Assembly (NCBI GenBank): GCA_003255065.1
Contig: QAOA01006617.1
Span: 254,258-318,257 of the forward strand
Direction of reading: 5' to 3'
Length of the DNA stretch: 64,000 bases
Source of the DNA: Cercis canadensis
Taxonomy: Eukaryota; Streptophyta; Magnoliopsida; Fabales; Fabaceae
Position 1 is the stretch's first letter. Each line of letters starts with the position of its first letter. This document shows positions 1 through 11,114 of this stretch, piece by piece. The position numbers and the translations under genes were made by a program. The notes below the pieces were generated by a model, which saw only the letters and a list, made by a program, of their open reading frames with translations, searched no databases and was not told where the DNA came from.

Positions 1-3000
1 GAAAGTAATGTAGAGAACCCAAATCTTTCAAAGAAAACGTAGAATTGAGATGTGTAACAAGAGATTGGATAAGCTGCAAGCTAGAACCAGTAAGAATGAT
101 ATCATCCACATATACCAGTAGATAAAGCACAGCTGAAGCAGAATGAAAAACAAAGAGAGAGCTGTCAGAGAGAGTAGATTTGAAACCCCATTGCAGCAAG
201 GTCACTTTGAGCTTTGTAAACCAAGCTCTAGGAGCTTGTTTAAGACCATATAAAGCTTTTCTAAGTCTGCACACATGGTGGGGAAATTGAGAATCTTCAA
301 AACCTTGGGGTTGTCTCATATAAACCTCTTCATGGAGATCTCCATTGAGAAATGCATTATTGACATCAAGCTGCTGAATAGGCCAACCCTTGGAGATGGC
401 AATGGTAAGAACAATTCTGATGGTAGCTGGTTTCACTACTGGACTGAAAGTCTCAAAGAAATCAACTCCATACGTTTGGGTGAACCCCTGAGCCACCAAC
501 CTAGCCTTATATCTCTCAATAGTACCATCTGCCTTATACTTCAACTTGTAAACCCATTTGCAACCTACAATATTCTTATGACTTGGACAGGGCACAAGTT
601 CCCAGGTGTTGTTTGCTTGCAAAGCTGAGAATTCTTTTTCCATAGCAGTAACCCAATGAGATGATGTAGCTGCTTGTGTATAGGTAGAGGGTTCCACAGA
701 TTTCAAGAGATAAGCATAAGTATATGCTTTTGGTTTAAAAATGCCATTCTGACTTCTTGTAACCATTCTGGTGGGAAGTGGTACAACAGGAGAGGACAAG
801 GTAGTGTAATCTGAAGCTGAACCAGAAAATGGTGAATGAGGGCTTGATGTAGGCACTGGTGATGACTGTATATTGGCATCAACGGAGGAATTTTGAAGAG
901 GTAAAAGAGCAGCAGTGGAAACAGGTGAAGGATTGTGAATTGGGTTGCTGTGAGCCATTGGTGCATTTTGAGCAGAAGGAAGAATGACAGGTATTTGACA
1001 TGCTGAAAAATCATTAGGTACTGCAGATGAAAGAGACTGAAAAGGAAACATGGATTCAGCAAAGACAACATGCCTAGAGATATAAATCTTCTTGGATTCC
1101 ATATTTAAACACAAAAATCCTTTGTGTTTGTTACTGTAACCTAAAAAACAGCATGAGGCAGACCTGGTTTCTAGCTTATGAGCACGATATGGCCTAAGGT
1201 ATGGAAAACATAGACAGCCAAAGGTCTTAATTTGAGTAAACACTGGAACCTTGTGATATAATAGTTCATAGGGAGACTGATGCTGCAGTACTGCTGTAGG
1301 AAGTCTATTAATGAGATATAATGCTGTTTGGAAAGCAAAAGGCCAATAGTTGGTTGGCATACCAGCAGTAATGAGCAATGAAAGACCTGTCTCTACCACA
1401 TGTCTATTTTTCCTTTCCACTATACCATTTTGTTCTGGTGTATATGGACAAGAGAACCTGTGTTGCATGCCAAGGGTTTTAACTAATTTATCAAAGGCAA
1501 TAAATTCCCCTCCAAAATCAGACTGAAGTGCCTTAATCTTGCAGTCAAACTGTCTTTCTACCATGCTTTGAAAATTCTGAAACATGTGTAATGTTTCTGA
1601 TTTAGACTTGAGTAGATAAATCCATGAAAAACGAGTAAAATCATCAATGAGCAGTAAAAAATAACATGCTCCATTTACAGAAGAGCAAGAAGGTAAACCC
1701 CACAGATCAACATGTACTAATTCAAAAGGCTTTATTGCTCTTGAAACAGACTTTACAAATGGCAACTTGTGGCTTTTGGCCAATTGACAGGAGTTGCAAA
1801 CTGGTGTATTATTGTTTTTGAAACTAGGTAAGTGACAATGGGACATAACCCTATTTACTACTTCAGTGGTAGGGTGTCCTAGTCTATTATGCCACAACTG
1901 TAAATCAACTTTATGTTTTACAGCATCCAAACTAAAAACTTGAAAAGCTCTAGTATTATGAGCAGAACATTCTTGGTCAGACACCATTGCTGTCATGACT
2001 TTATACATTCCTTGGTCAAGCTTGCCTTGGAGCAACACCCGCTTGGTTTTCTGATCCTTCACAAGAAAGCAAGAAGGATGAAATTCCACATAGGCAACAT
2101 TATCTTGACACAATTTTTAAACACTCACCAAATTGGCAGTTATTTTAGGCACATGCAGCACATGGTTTAACAACAGATTCCTTTTATGTGTTGGAATAAA
2201 TGTCATACCTGTATTGTGCACAGCCAAGGATTTACCATTGCCCACAGTAACTCCTTCTTCACCTGCAAAAGGATTGTGTAGTGCTAGATTGCCTAGATCA
2301 GCAGTCACATGATGAGTAGCTCCAGTATCCAGAAACCATGGAGTATTGTCTACAGCTCCTGTAGTGGCCATCAATGCTTGTGGCTCTGGAGTCTGTGACT
2401 TGTTTCCATTGGTTGGTATGGGTTGAAATTCACTATCAAATCTGTGCCAGCATTCAACAGCTATGTGGCCAGATTTGTGGCAGATTTGACACTGAGGTCT
2501 GTTGTTACTGCCATAGCCAGGTTTATTTCTTCTGAATGAATTACCTTGGCTTGAAAAATTTCGATTTGGCATATTTCCATTTCCAGATTGAAAGTTGCGG
2601 TTTGGTACAGAACCATTCTCAAATTGAAAACCAGAACCAGAATTAGAAGTTCCAGGTTGAAATCTCCTTTTACCTGCAGATTGCCTGAACTGTGCAGCAT
2701 TGGCTTGCATCAAAACTTGTTCATCAGCTGTCTTTTGTCTTTCCAATCTTCCTTCAAAAGATAGTAAGTGACTTTGTAAGCTTTCAAGAGATATAGATTC
2801 AAAAGTAAGTGGACCAACCACTGGATTGTATTCAGGCCCCAATCCACTAAGAATAGCCATGACTTGATCATCTTGAGTAATGTTTTCCCCTATGGCTCTC
2901 AAGTTATCACAGATGTTTCTGATTTTCAAGATGTAATCCCATACTCCAAGATTTCCTTTCTGTGTAGTCTGCAACTTAAGCTTGAGTTCCATAACTCTTG

Positions 3001-3392
3001 CTCTTGAAGAACAAGCAAACGAATCTGCTAATGATCTCCAAATCTCTGCAGTAGTGTTGTATGACATAATTTGAGCCATGATCTGCTCAGTTAGAGAAGC
3101 ATAGATCCAACTCATTACAAGGCGATTTTGCCTTTGCCAAAAGGTATACTCTGAATTCAGAGTCAACACACCTGCAGAATCTTGAATAAGCTTTGCTGGA
3201 CAAGTCTTAGATCCATCAAGAATTTCTTCATAGTCATTTGCAATTACTATGTTTAGTAGTTGATTTCTCCAAATCAGGTAATTGCTTCGATCGAGTTTGA
3301 TGGTGAGAGCTTGACCTAGCATTGGAAAAGATGAATTCCCTGATTCTTGAGATGGTGTCACAGAAGATGCACAGTGATCAGCCATTAGAACC

Positions 3393-3404
3393 GCTCTGAT
3401 ACCA
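3393..3404 (-). other. Copia primer-binding site (iMet-tRNA)
   Basis: The minus strand reads TGGTATCAGAGC immediately inside the LTR. This is the classic plant initiator-methionine tRNA complement used to prime minus-strand DNA synthesis in Ty1/copia elements. Confidence 0.9.
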
Positions 3405-3891
3405 TGTTAGAATTGCAGACTCCTTTGAAGGTGCAGGTGGATCATAACATCTTAGTGATGAACATAACAAGGCAAGATGAAGATGAGCAAAGCATAGCAG
3501 AATCGATAATGAAGTATCAGAAGAATCAATGAGTAAAAGAAGCAAAGAAAGTTATGCAGAAGAGAGAAGTTATGCAGAGAGAAAAGATAGAACTGAAACA
3601 ATATGATTTGTGTATTCTGAATCAAACTTTGATTGAATGAAAATTAATTACATCTGAATTGTACTATATCAATATATATAAGTGCATGATTAGTCTTCTT
3701 CCAGAAGCTTGTACACATTACAGCTGTTGCTTAACTAATCTGAAAACTGAATCGTAACTAACTTAGCATGACATGGCACTAACTAACTTTGACTCTAACT
3801 TTGACTGATTCTGATAAGTGCTGAGGTGGCAACATGACTTGGCAGTGATCATCCTCCTCCATCATAATCTGTTTGTAACTTCTATTTAACA
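3405..3891 (-). repeat. 5' LTR of the copia element
   Basis: This 487-bp segment starts TGTTA and ends TAACA on the plus strand, the usual short inverted LTR ends. It abuts directly the primer-binding site at 3393-3404. On the minus strand it carries a TATA-like stretch near 3670-3682, consistent with an LTR promoter. The right edge is inferred from the TAACA end, since no second LTR is visible for comparison. Confidence 0.75.
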
Positions 3892-5238
3892 TTAATTACC
3901 AGAGAGATAGCTTTTGGTTGATCAACCTTAGCAAAGGATAATTCATACTCATTCACAGACAAGAGATGATGATGTCAAGCGCAAAGGAAAGACTGGCCTC
4001 GCTCGGCCAGTCTTGAACACAAGATTGGGAGGCTATTTTATTTCAAGTTCAAAGTATACGTCATAAGCCTCATCTCAACGAGAATTTATAGCAATTCTTA
4101 CATATAATTTATTAAAGAAGATTATTAGCAGTGAGATTCGAACTTAAATCTTACAAGTAAAATATTTTGATCTTTATAAGTTAAATTAATTTTGTTGGCA
4201 CTCATTAAATTATCTTAAAGAATTTAAATAGTTTATAGGAGATCTTAAATTAAAATTTTACATATTAATATATGATGAATTTTCGGTTTTTTATTTGGTT
4301 CTTCTCACGTAGTGTTGGTGAGCCAATTATCTCTTTTTTTGCTAATGGTTCGTGAGCCAATCGGATGAGCTTTATTGCAGGTTGCATTAAAGAGGAGGAC
4401 TTCACCATGTGCACTAAGTTGCCTAATCATGGTACGTTTGATTCACAAACCAATGCTCAGGGAAGTGGGCATTTTAATTACATAGCCCACTAAGAATACT
4501 TCATTCTATAGACTGCAGTGTTTAATCTATGAAGACTACTTCTACCAAAAAAACATAATCTACGAAGACTACAAATAGTTAGTGAACTATATACTTTTAG
4601 AAAGGTAATTCTACCCTTGTCATCATAACCATCTTGACTATATTTTTTAAAAGAAAAACTAATACTTGGATGAAAACATATTTCATAGTCNGGAAGTGGG
4701 CATTTTAATTACATAGCCCACTAAGAATACTTCATTCTATAGACTGAGTGTTTAATCTATGAAGACTACTTCTACCAAAAAAACATAATCTACGAAGACT
4801 ACAAATAGTTAGTGAACTATATACTTTTAGAAAGGTAATTCTACCCTTGTCATCATAACCATCTTGACTATATTTTTTAAAAGAAAAACTAATACTTGGA
4901 TGAAAACATATTTCATAGTCATTTTATTCTCTTTTAAACTTTTCATAGTTAAATGAAAATAATAGATAAACTTTAAATTATTTCACTTTGATTAATATTT
5001 GATATTTTTTATATTAAATAAATAGTTCTACTTAGAGATATCATAAGTGGTAATCAAAATTTTATTTATGAAAAAAGAATACCGTATCCTTGAAACTCAA
5101 CAACGATTAACGTAACGATTACATTTTATCCTTTAAATTTATTTCTTCACTACCTTCTTCAAGATTGGTATTATACCATTGTTTGTATATCTTAAAGTAA
5201 ACTATTGAAAAGATTACTGTAACATTATTTGGTTGTGT
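3892..5238. other. Intergenic AT-rich DNA; unit-1 flank of the MMP array
   Basis: There is no gene here. The stretch at about 4045-4270 resembles 8205-8350, and 4290-4620 resembles 8370-8570 and 15875-16140, so this is the flank of a tandemly duplicated unit. A reversed tRNA-type B-box-like motif (GTTCGAATC on the minus strand, about 4132-4141) could be a remnant of a SINE. The 230-bp doubled stretch around the N at 4691 is listed separately. Confidence 0.6.
4461..4920. repeat. Doubled 230-bp stretch around N4691 (probable assembly artefact)
   Basis: The segment 4461-4690 is repeated almost perfectly as 4692-4920, with one single-base length difference. The two copies are separated by exactly one N. 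A perfect join at an N is best explained by two overlapping contig ends that were abutted rather than merged, not by a biological tandem repeat. Confidence 0.85.
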
Positions 5239-5239
5239 A

Positions 5240-5798
5240 ATTATAAGAGATATTGATTTTGAAACTTGGTACATAAATATAGATGGACTAATTTTATAAT
5301 TTAGATCAGGAAGATTGTAATTTATATTATCAATTTGATAAATTTATAATTCTATACGTATTAAGTATTATCTTCTATAGCTTTTCGTTTCTTATTTATT
5401 CAAATGTATATGATATCGTGGTTTTGTCATTGTACGGTAACAATTTTAAGCTCAATTTCATTTAGATGTAGAGATATATAAAAGAAAATAAAAAAAAATA
5501 AAAAAGAAAGTATGTTGAGGATTAGGGATGAAATTTTGTGAATAACATATAAGACATAGCTTATCCATGGTACTTTAAAGACAAAAGTAAGCTTTAATTG
5601 GCAATAACAATCTGCCATCTGAAAAGCAAGGGAAAAATATGGATAACAAAGTTCTGAATGGAACATCTGCTACCCTAACTTACAAACCAAGCCACTTATT
5701 GCATCACAAACTATTTTACAACTCAAGATGTGTGGCTTATTTTGCTCACATCACAACTATTTCACAACTCGAGGTGATTTATTTTGGTCACAAGTATT
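5240..5798. repeat. 3' flank of MMP copy 1, homologous to 13635-14333
   Basis: The stretch matches the 3' flank of the second MMP gene in patches, including ATATATTATCAATTTGATGA-like sequence, a TAGATGTAGAGATATATA tract followed by a poly-A-rich run, and a common tail just after the stop codon. The homology shows that the duplication unit includes at least 550 bp of 3' flank. It probably includes the 3' UTR of the gene. Confidence 0.7.
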
Positions 5799-6704
5799 TC
5801 AATACTGGTAGAGTTGGCGTATGCCATCAATATCATCTTCTCCGAGATTCCTCTTCTGTCTACTATAAGATGGATACATAATCGAATCCCGATTGGTGCT
5901 ATGTCCAAGGCCAAGAAGATGACCTATCTCATGCACAGCAACTGATTCCAAATCAATTTGTTTGGAAGATGGATGGGTGCTCCACCTCTCATCTCCATCC
6001 AAATGCATCCTCCCATTTTGTGGTGCGAAAGCATGAGCAAGAACACGGCCAGGCCCGTCGAAGGGATAACCATCGCCGTGGTCGCGGCGATGGAACCCTA
6101 TCACTATGTCAGACTGCTCCCTTTTATCAACCTCATTGAAGGTGAAGTCTGTGACGCTGGCCCAGCTCAGGAAGGCGCTTGAAACAGCTTCTCGCACATC
6201 ATCTATGTTGAGCACATTTACGCTCGAACTGTAGATGTAGGTCAAATCCCTCTTATCAACTTGCCATTTTGGGGATCCACTAAAGAAGGTGAAGTTGGAA
6301 ACGATGACCAACCCGTTTTGATTACGGTTATGTTTGTTAATATCAGGCAATCCACAACGTGGGAGGATCATTCTTTGGACAGTTGCACTGTCTAGACGAC
6401 CATTGATGTCTAGACCATGAAACTTTTGGTAATCTTTGATGGCTGATTCCAAGTTTTCATCGAAACGATCAGTGACAGTGTTTAGGTTATGGTTGTTGTT
6501 TAAGTAACCGAATTTTGTGAGGTAGGTTTTGAGTTCACTAAGGCCTTTGGCTGTCTGTCCCTTGTGGAGACCCTCTAGGTTTTGGAGGGTTTTGGCGAAT
6601 GAGAACTCGGTGGGTTCTAGGGTTCTTGACGCAACAAATGGGCTCAGAACAAAGAGTAAAAGAAAATGGGTTAAAAGGTGTACAAGATTAAGAGCCACTG
6701 CCAT
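5799..6704 (-). CDS. Matrix metalloproteinase (matrixin, M10A), copy 1
   Basis: A single-exon gene of 301 residues. It is a secreted zinc endopeptidase of the plant MMP family, which acts at the cell surface or in the apoplast. The order is: signal peptide (1 to about 27), propeptide with peptidoglycan-binding-like helices, cysteine switch PRCGLPD (about 115-121), then the catalytic domain. HEIGHLLGLGH (H258, E259, H262, H268) binds zinc, and SIMYPSY supplies the Met-turn. No hemopexin domain and no long hydrophobic C-terminal tail are present, so it resembles the soybean SMEP1 type more than GPI-anchored members. An upstream in-frame ATG at 6767 is rejected because it lies between the TATA box (6771-6778) and the probable transcription start. 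The chosen ATG begins the hydrophobic leader exactly as in copy 2. All key residues are present. Confidence 0.95.
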   Translation of the reverse strand: MAVALNLVHLLTHFLLLFVLSPFVASRTLEPTEFSFAKTLQNLEGLHKGQTAKGLSELKTYLTKFGYLNNNHNLNTVTDRFDENLESAIKDYQKFHGLDINGRLDSATVQRMILPRCGLPDINKHNRNQNGLVIVSNFTFFSGSPKWQVDKRDLTYIYSSSVNVLNIDDVREAVSSAFLSWASVTDFTFNEVDKREQSDIVIGFHRRDHGDGYPFDGPGRVLAHAFAPQNGRMHLDGDERWSTHPSSKQIDLESVAVHEIGHLLGLGHSTNRDSIMYPSYSRQKRNLGEDDIDGIRQLYQY

Positions 6705-6770
6705 AAGGTTATTATTACCTTGAATAGGGGTTTTGTTTGGATGGTGTTTCAGTATATTTCTATGCATGGC

Positions 6771-6778
6771 TATTTATA
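6771..6778 (-). promoter_or_regulatory. TATA box of MMP copy 1
   Basis: TATAAATA on the minus strand lies 67 bp upstream of the chosen ATG. The same TGTATAAATA context is found upstream of MMP copy 2, so the core promoter was duplicated with the gene. It fixes the translation start downstream of the ATG at 6767. Confidence 0.7.
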
Positions 6779-6849
6779 CACTAAAAGTAGGTCAAGTTGC
6801 AATTAGAAGTGCTTTATGAGATAGGCCACTATGTACACACCCTGGCTCA

Positions 6850-8370
6850 CTATTTAGTTTAGTAAGGATAAAACCTCGCAATTATGTAGATCTGTTCAAG
6901 GAAGGGTTTCTGGTTTTGCCATCATAATATTTTGGACTTTTATCTTGTATATTGCTAGTGGAGTTTAACGTTTTACACTAGGCAACCTGAATTTATGTCT
7001 TTTTTTTTTTATATAATAAATAATTTTTTTTTTGTTTTTTGTTTTAGCAGTAAGGGAATTCTCGGCTAGATTTTGCGCACCGAGACTAAATCATTTTTCA
7101 GGAAATCTTAAAGACATACACACACTGAGACTAAGTTCATCGGCCTGATGCATTCAAGGAAAATATTACCTTGGATGCTGGCCCAAGAATTTGAACATTA
7201 GTTAGCTTGGATGAACATGTTGCATCCTTACCACCATGCTTAATCCTTGGGATAATTCAAAATATCTATCCTAATTGTGATTTAGTTTTGATATTAGATA
7301 TATAGTTTTTTTTATGATTAATCTATAAAAAACATATAAAAATAATTAAACTAAATTATTATTTATAATTAATTATCACCGTTCATTTTATATTCCTTGT
7401 GGTGTAACTTAGAAAATGAAATTTGAAATGTGAAAGTAATTTGCATTGAAATATTTGACTAGTTTAAGAACTATGATGTTTCTATCGTTAGTGCTCAAGA
7501 TAATAACTCCTAATATTTTTTTAAAAAATATTTACAAGTAGGACTCTTCTCTATTTTTAAATATTTAGAAATTTTTCTATATTTAAAAAAGCACTATAAA
7601 ATAACTCAATTAATACTTTTTTCTAACAAATTTACTAATTATTAGAGCCATGCAATGTTGCCAATGATCTTGTCTTCGTTTACAAGATTCAAAGTATTTG
7701 ATATTATGTATTTTATTTTACACATAATTTAATGAATAAATTGGCTAAAAATTTAATTCGTTTGAGTATTTTTCTGGGCAAACTAATTTACTAAGGAAAA
7801 TATTAAATGGGACAAAACTAATGTGGGTTGATATAAATTCTCAGTCATTTGGATGGTCCTTACCACTATGTTATATTGTTATGGATATGATTCATTAGGT
7901 GCCTTGTTTCTGGGAAGAGTCTTTGTGACAAATAGCAGGGCTCATTTACTCACTAAACTATGGGCAATTGCAATATTTGACCAATTTATTTTTTGGTTCG
8001 ACCAAGTTCTGATGGCTTTATAATTGTTCTTGTCAGAAGAAAGTGCTCATTGAATTATCTGGTAGTGCCTTTTAAATGTAGAGGTTTTTAAAATAGAAAG
8101 AAAATATTATTAGTGGAGGGATTTGAATAATTTATAGGATATATTAATCAAATTTTTTAATTTTTTTTACATTTATTTTTATAAAAGTTTAAAATGACAA
8201 GAAACTACTTCATTTTAAAGTCAAAGTATATTACAAACCTCAATGAAAATTTATAACGATAATTATAGGTTATCTACCAAAAAAAGACTATTATATAATA
8301 ATGAAAATAGATCTTAATTACAAATAAATCTTTACTAGTTGAATTAATCTCATTTAACTCTCTATTTTTT
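6850..8370. other. Intergenic; upstream region of MMP copy 1
   Basis: No gene is seen. Part of it, about 7540-7640, resembles 15480-15575 upstream of MMP copy 2, with shared TTTAGAAAT, CTATAAAATAA and ACTTTTTTCT blocks. This extends the duplicated unit by about 1 kb upstream of the gene. The remainder is AT-rich. Confidence 0.55.
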
Positions 8371-8600
8371 ATTTGATTTTTCTCAGTTCTCACATAGTGT
8401 TTGTGAGCCAATTAAGTTGCACTGAAGAGAGGGAAGTGGGCATTTTAATCACAAAGCCCACTAATAATCCTTCATCATAAGACTATTTTTACCAATAAAC
8501 TTATATATCTACGAAGACTACAAATACTTAGTAAACTATAATTTTTAGGAAGGTAATTCCACCCTTGCCATCATAACCAATTGACTACACTTTTCTTCCA
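8370..8600. repeat. Second copy of the MMP-array flank block
   Basis: Shares the order TTTGGTTCTTCTCA-like sequence, GTGAGCCAATTA, GAAGTGGGCATTTTAAT, a CCCACTAATAATCC-like block, and CTACGAAGACTACAA with 4290-4620. The last two blocks also occur at 15875-16140. It marks the boundary between array units 1 and 2. Confidence 0.7.
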
Positions 8601-9011
8601 TCTCTATCATCCTTCCACACAAAATAATAGATCCTTCTATGAGGCCAAAATGATGGAAAAAAAAAATATCAATACGTACGTACATATTTTTAATATATAT
8701 ATATAATCTTTNATTACATATTATTATTTTTTTTATGAAAGAGAGCATTGATATTGAATCCCTGATTTCCTAAGATTAGGAGAGATGCTGTTTGACTCAC
8801 AAATTGTACTGACATTTCAATTAATTACATGTTATAAACTTTATATTTAAAGGTTATTGATCATATACATAAGCTAGACACGAGGAATTTAGGATTTAAT
8901 ATTTACTATCTACGCATTTTGGAAAAACTACTCTAATTTGTAATGTTTCTAATTAATATGAATGAAGGGTTTTGGAGGAAAAGGAAAGGAAACAGGAAAA
9001 AAAAATGGGGG

Positions 9012-9434
9012 TTGATGTATATTAATTTTATGCTTATGATTTTTTTTTCAAAAATAAAAAAACTAGTTNATGATTTTTTTTCAAAAAATAAAAAAACTAG
9101 TTGAAACGTAAGCACCAATTCTTGTGGTCATATTCATAGTTGTAACCTTAGTAGTGATAAACTGAATTTGGACGTGTGGATTTCAAAAATGAAGACGACA
9201 ATTATATTGATTGTAAGAACAATTATGAAGCAGTAAATAGTGAAAGTCCATAGCAAAATAGCTGAATGTATCTAATATATTGAGGGTGCATAACAAAATA
9301 GCTAAATGTATTTAGTTATGTTGCATGGGTACTTCAAAATTAGTGTTGTACCCATTTTTGAGACATATCAAAAACTTGAAACTCGCATCAAAAGAAGAAA
9401 CTCATCTTAGTTTCTTTTCTTAAAAAAAAAAAAA
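9012..9434. repeat. Direct repeat, left copy (about 420 bp)
   Basis: It matches 10536-10930 at high identity, starting at TTGATGTATATTAATTTTAT and ending in AGAAACTCATCTTAG plus an A-rich run. A 33-bp doubling around the N at 9069 lies inside. The two copies enclose about 1.1 kb. This could be terminal repeats of a small element (TRIM-like) or a local duplication. Clear TG...CA ends, a primer-binding site and a target duplication were not found, so the class is open. Confidence 0.7.
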
Positions 9435-10535
9435 TCCTTTATAAAATTACAAAATTATACCCTTATTTATTATTATTTTTTGGATAAATTTAAAATAAAC
9501 ATTTCTTTCCGTAAAATCTTCTCTAAATAGAATTCTTATATTTTGAGATTCTCTTAATTGGAGAAACACTTTGTTCCAATCCCTATCATATTTTATTTCT
9601 TTTTCTTCTAAATCTTCATTCTCTTAATTTGAACCTCTTTCTATTAACTTTTTAGAACAAGTCAACCTAGTGTCTATCAGATTAGTTATTCCTAAAAGTA
9701 TGCATACTACGAGTGTTCCCAATGTGTCTAATTGGAAAAGTTTTTTATTAGACAATCAAAACATGGAATCCTTAAGTTAAGATTCCGCTACCATAACGAG
9801 TAATACAACCTACATATCTATATCCAAAGATAGGAAATTATGGTAAATAGACAGCAAGGAGAAGAACAATATTAATTTTCATTTCATTCAGCATAATTTT
9901 TGTTTGTTTTTGGTAATACAAGGAAAGAATTTGGCCTCTGGAAAAGGGTGAAGGCCACGTAAGGGTCACAGAGTTAGCTCTCTCGACTCCTACTTCATCC
10001 CATGCTTAAAAAAATAGAACCAAAGCGTGTGGTCTTCTATTCAGCATATTTAACATCTAAAACAACTGCCTTTTATTTCTTATACATGCCATTAGTTGCT
10101 GCTTCGCAAATTTTCCCTCCTTTAGTTTGTCCTCGTAGTCGAGGGGCCATGCAATCTTATCCCTATCATACAGAAGAGTTGAAAGACTTTTCCTGCATTG
10201 CTCTCATCACAAATCTTAACCTAATACAAATGACACTCAAGACATAATGAAGATAGCAGTATTCTCCAACTTAATAAAATGTTTTGATCTATTTTATATC
10301 AGAATACCACTTCCAAAACTCCAAGTGCATCTGTCCATCCTTCCAAACAAATATCAAGATCCTACATAAGAACAGCTAAGAACGTACAAATTGGAGACGT
10401 TTACGCAAGCAAAGCTTCTCAACGACCCCTTCCTCGAATGTTTTCTTTATTGGAAAAAGCTTGATTTCATATAGTTTTGGCCATAGTTTTCTGGTCACTG
10501 CAAACACAAAACAAGTTATAAAAGTCTGATTATGA
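9435..10535. other. Interior between the two direct repeats
   Basis: AT-rich DNA of 1.1 kb with no convincing coding sequence. The 81-residue open frame at 10002-10247 has no recognisable domain. Sequence such as GGTAATACAAGG followed by a GC-richer 100-bp patch (about 9918-9995) differs in composition from its surroundings and may be a degraded insertion. Confidence 0.4.
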
Positions 10536-10930
10536 TTGATGTATATTAATTTTATGCTTATGATTTTTTTTTTAAAAAAAAAAAACTAGTTGAAACGCAA
10601 GCACCAATTCTTGTGGTCATATTCATAGTTGTATCCTTAGTAGTGATAAACTGGATTTGGACGTGTGGATTTCAAAAATGAAGACGACAATTATATTGAT
10701 TGTAAGACAATTATGAAGCAGTAAATAGTGAAATCCATTGAGAGTCCATAGCAAAATAGCTGAATGTATCTAATATATTGAGGGTGCATAACAAAATAGC
10801 TAAATGTATTTAGTTATGTTGCATGGCTATTTCAAAATCGTTGTTGTAACCATTTTTGAGATGTATCAAAAACTTGAAACTCGTACCAGAGGAAGAAACT
10901 CATCTTAGCTTCTTTTTTAAAAAAAAAATA
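10536..10930. repeat. Direct repeat, right copy (about 395 bp)
   Basis: The second copy of the 9012-9434 repeat, differing by a few substitutions and a roughly 10-bp insertion near 10731. Differences at several percent show that the two copies are real and diverged, unlike the near-identical doublings at N junctions. Confidence 0.7.
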
Positions 10931-11106
10931 ATAATTTGGTACATTTTGAAATGACTAAAGCCCCTATTTTGACATTATTTTACACTTATTCTCTTCTTCT
11001 CCATTAGCTTTTATTCTTCACAAACATAGCCCCCATTCTATTCCTTACTGAATTGAAGGAATATGACATGATTTGATGATTGAAGTTAATTTTTCCAACT
11101 ACTTTT

Positions 11107-11114
11107 GATGTAAT
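11107..11114. repeat. Left 8-bp target-site duplication of the hAT element
   Basis: GATGTAAT directly precedes the TAGGGG end and is repeated exactly at 13465-13472. The perfect match suggests a fairly recent insertion. Confidence 0.85.

Larger units (their letters stand above)
1..3891 (-). mobile_element. Ty1/copia LTR retrotransposon, partial (5' part)
   Basis: Reading the minus strand from 3891 downwards, the order is LTR, a primer-binding site complementary to initiator Met-tRNA, a gag-like part with a CX2CX4HX4C zinc knuckle, an aspartic-protease-like part with DTGA, integrase-like sequence, and reverse transcriptase with the YVDD signature. The gag-protease-integrase-RT order is that of Ty1/copia rather than Ty3. 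The element runs off the left window edge, so its 3' LTR and target duplication cannot be seen. It is a fossil: the coding region does not read as one continuous gag-pol frame, so it looks broken, with perhaps two or more breaks. The domains are still easy to recognise, which suggests a fairly young insertion, but without the second LTR it cannot be dated. Confidence 0.93.

Noticed and set aside
4461-4920. Biological tandem duplication
   Set aside because: The copies join exactly at a lone N and differ by one base, the same pattern as other N sites, so an assembly overlap is more likely.
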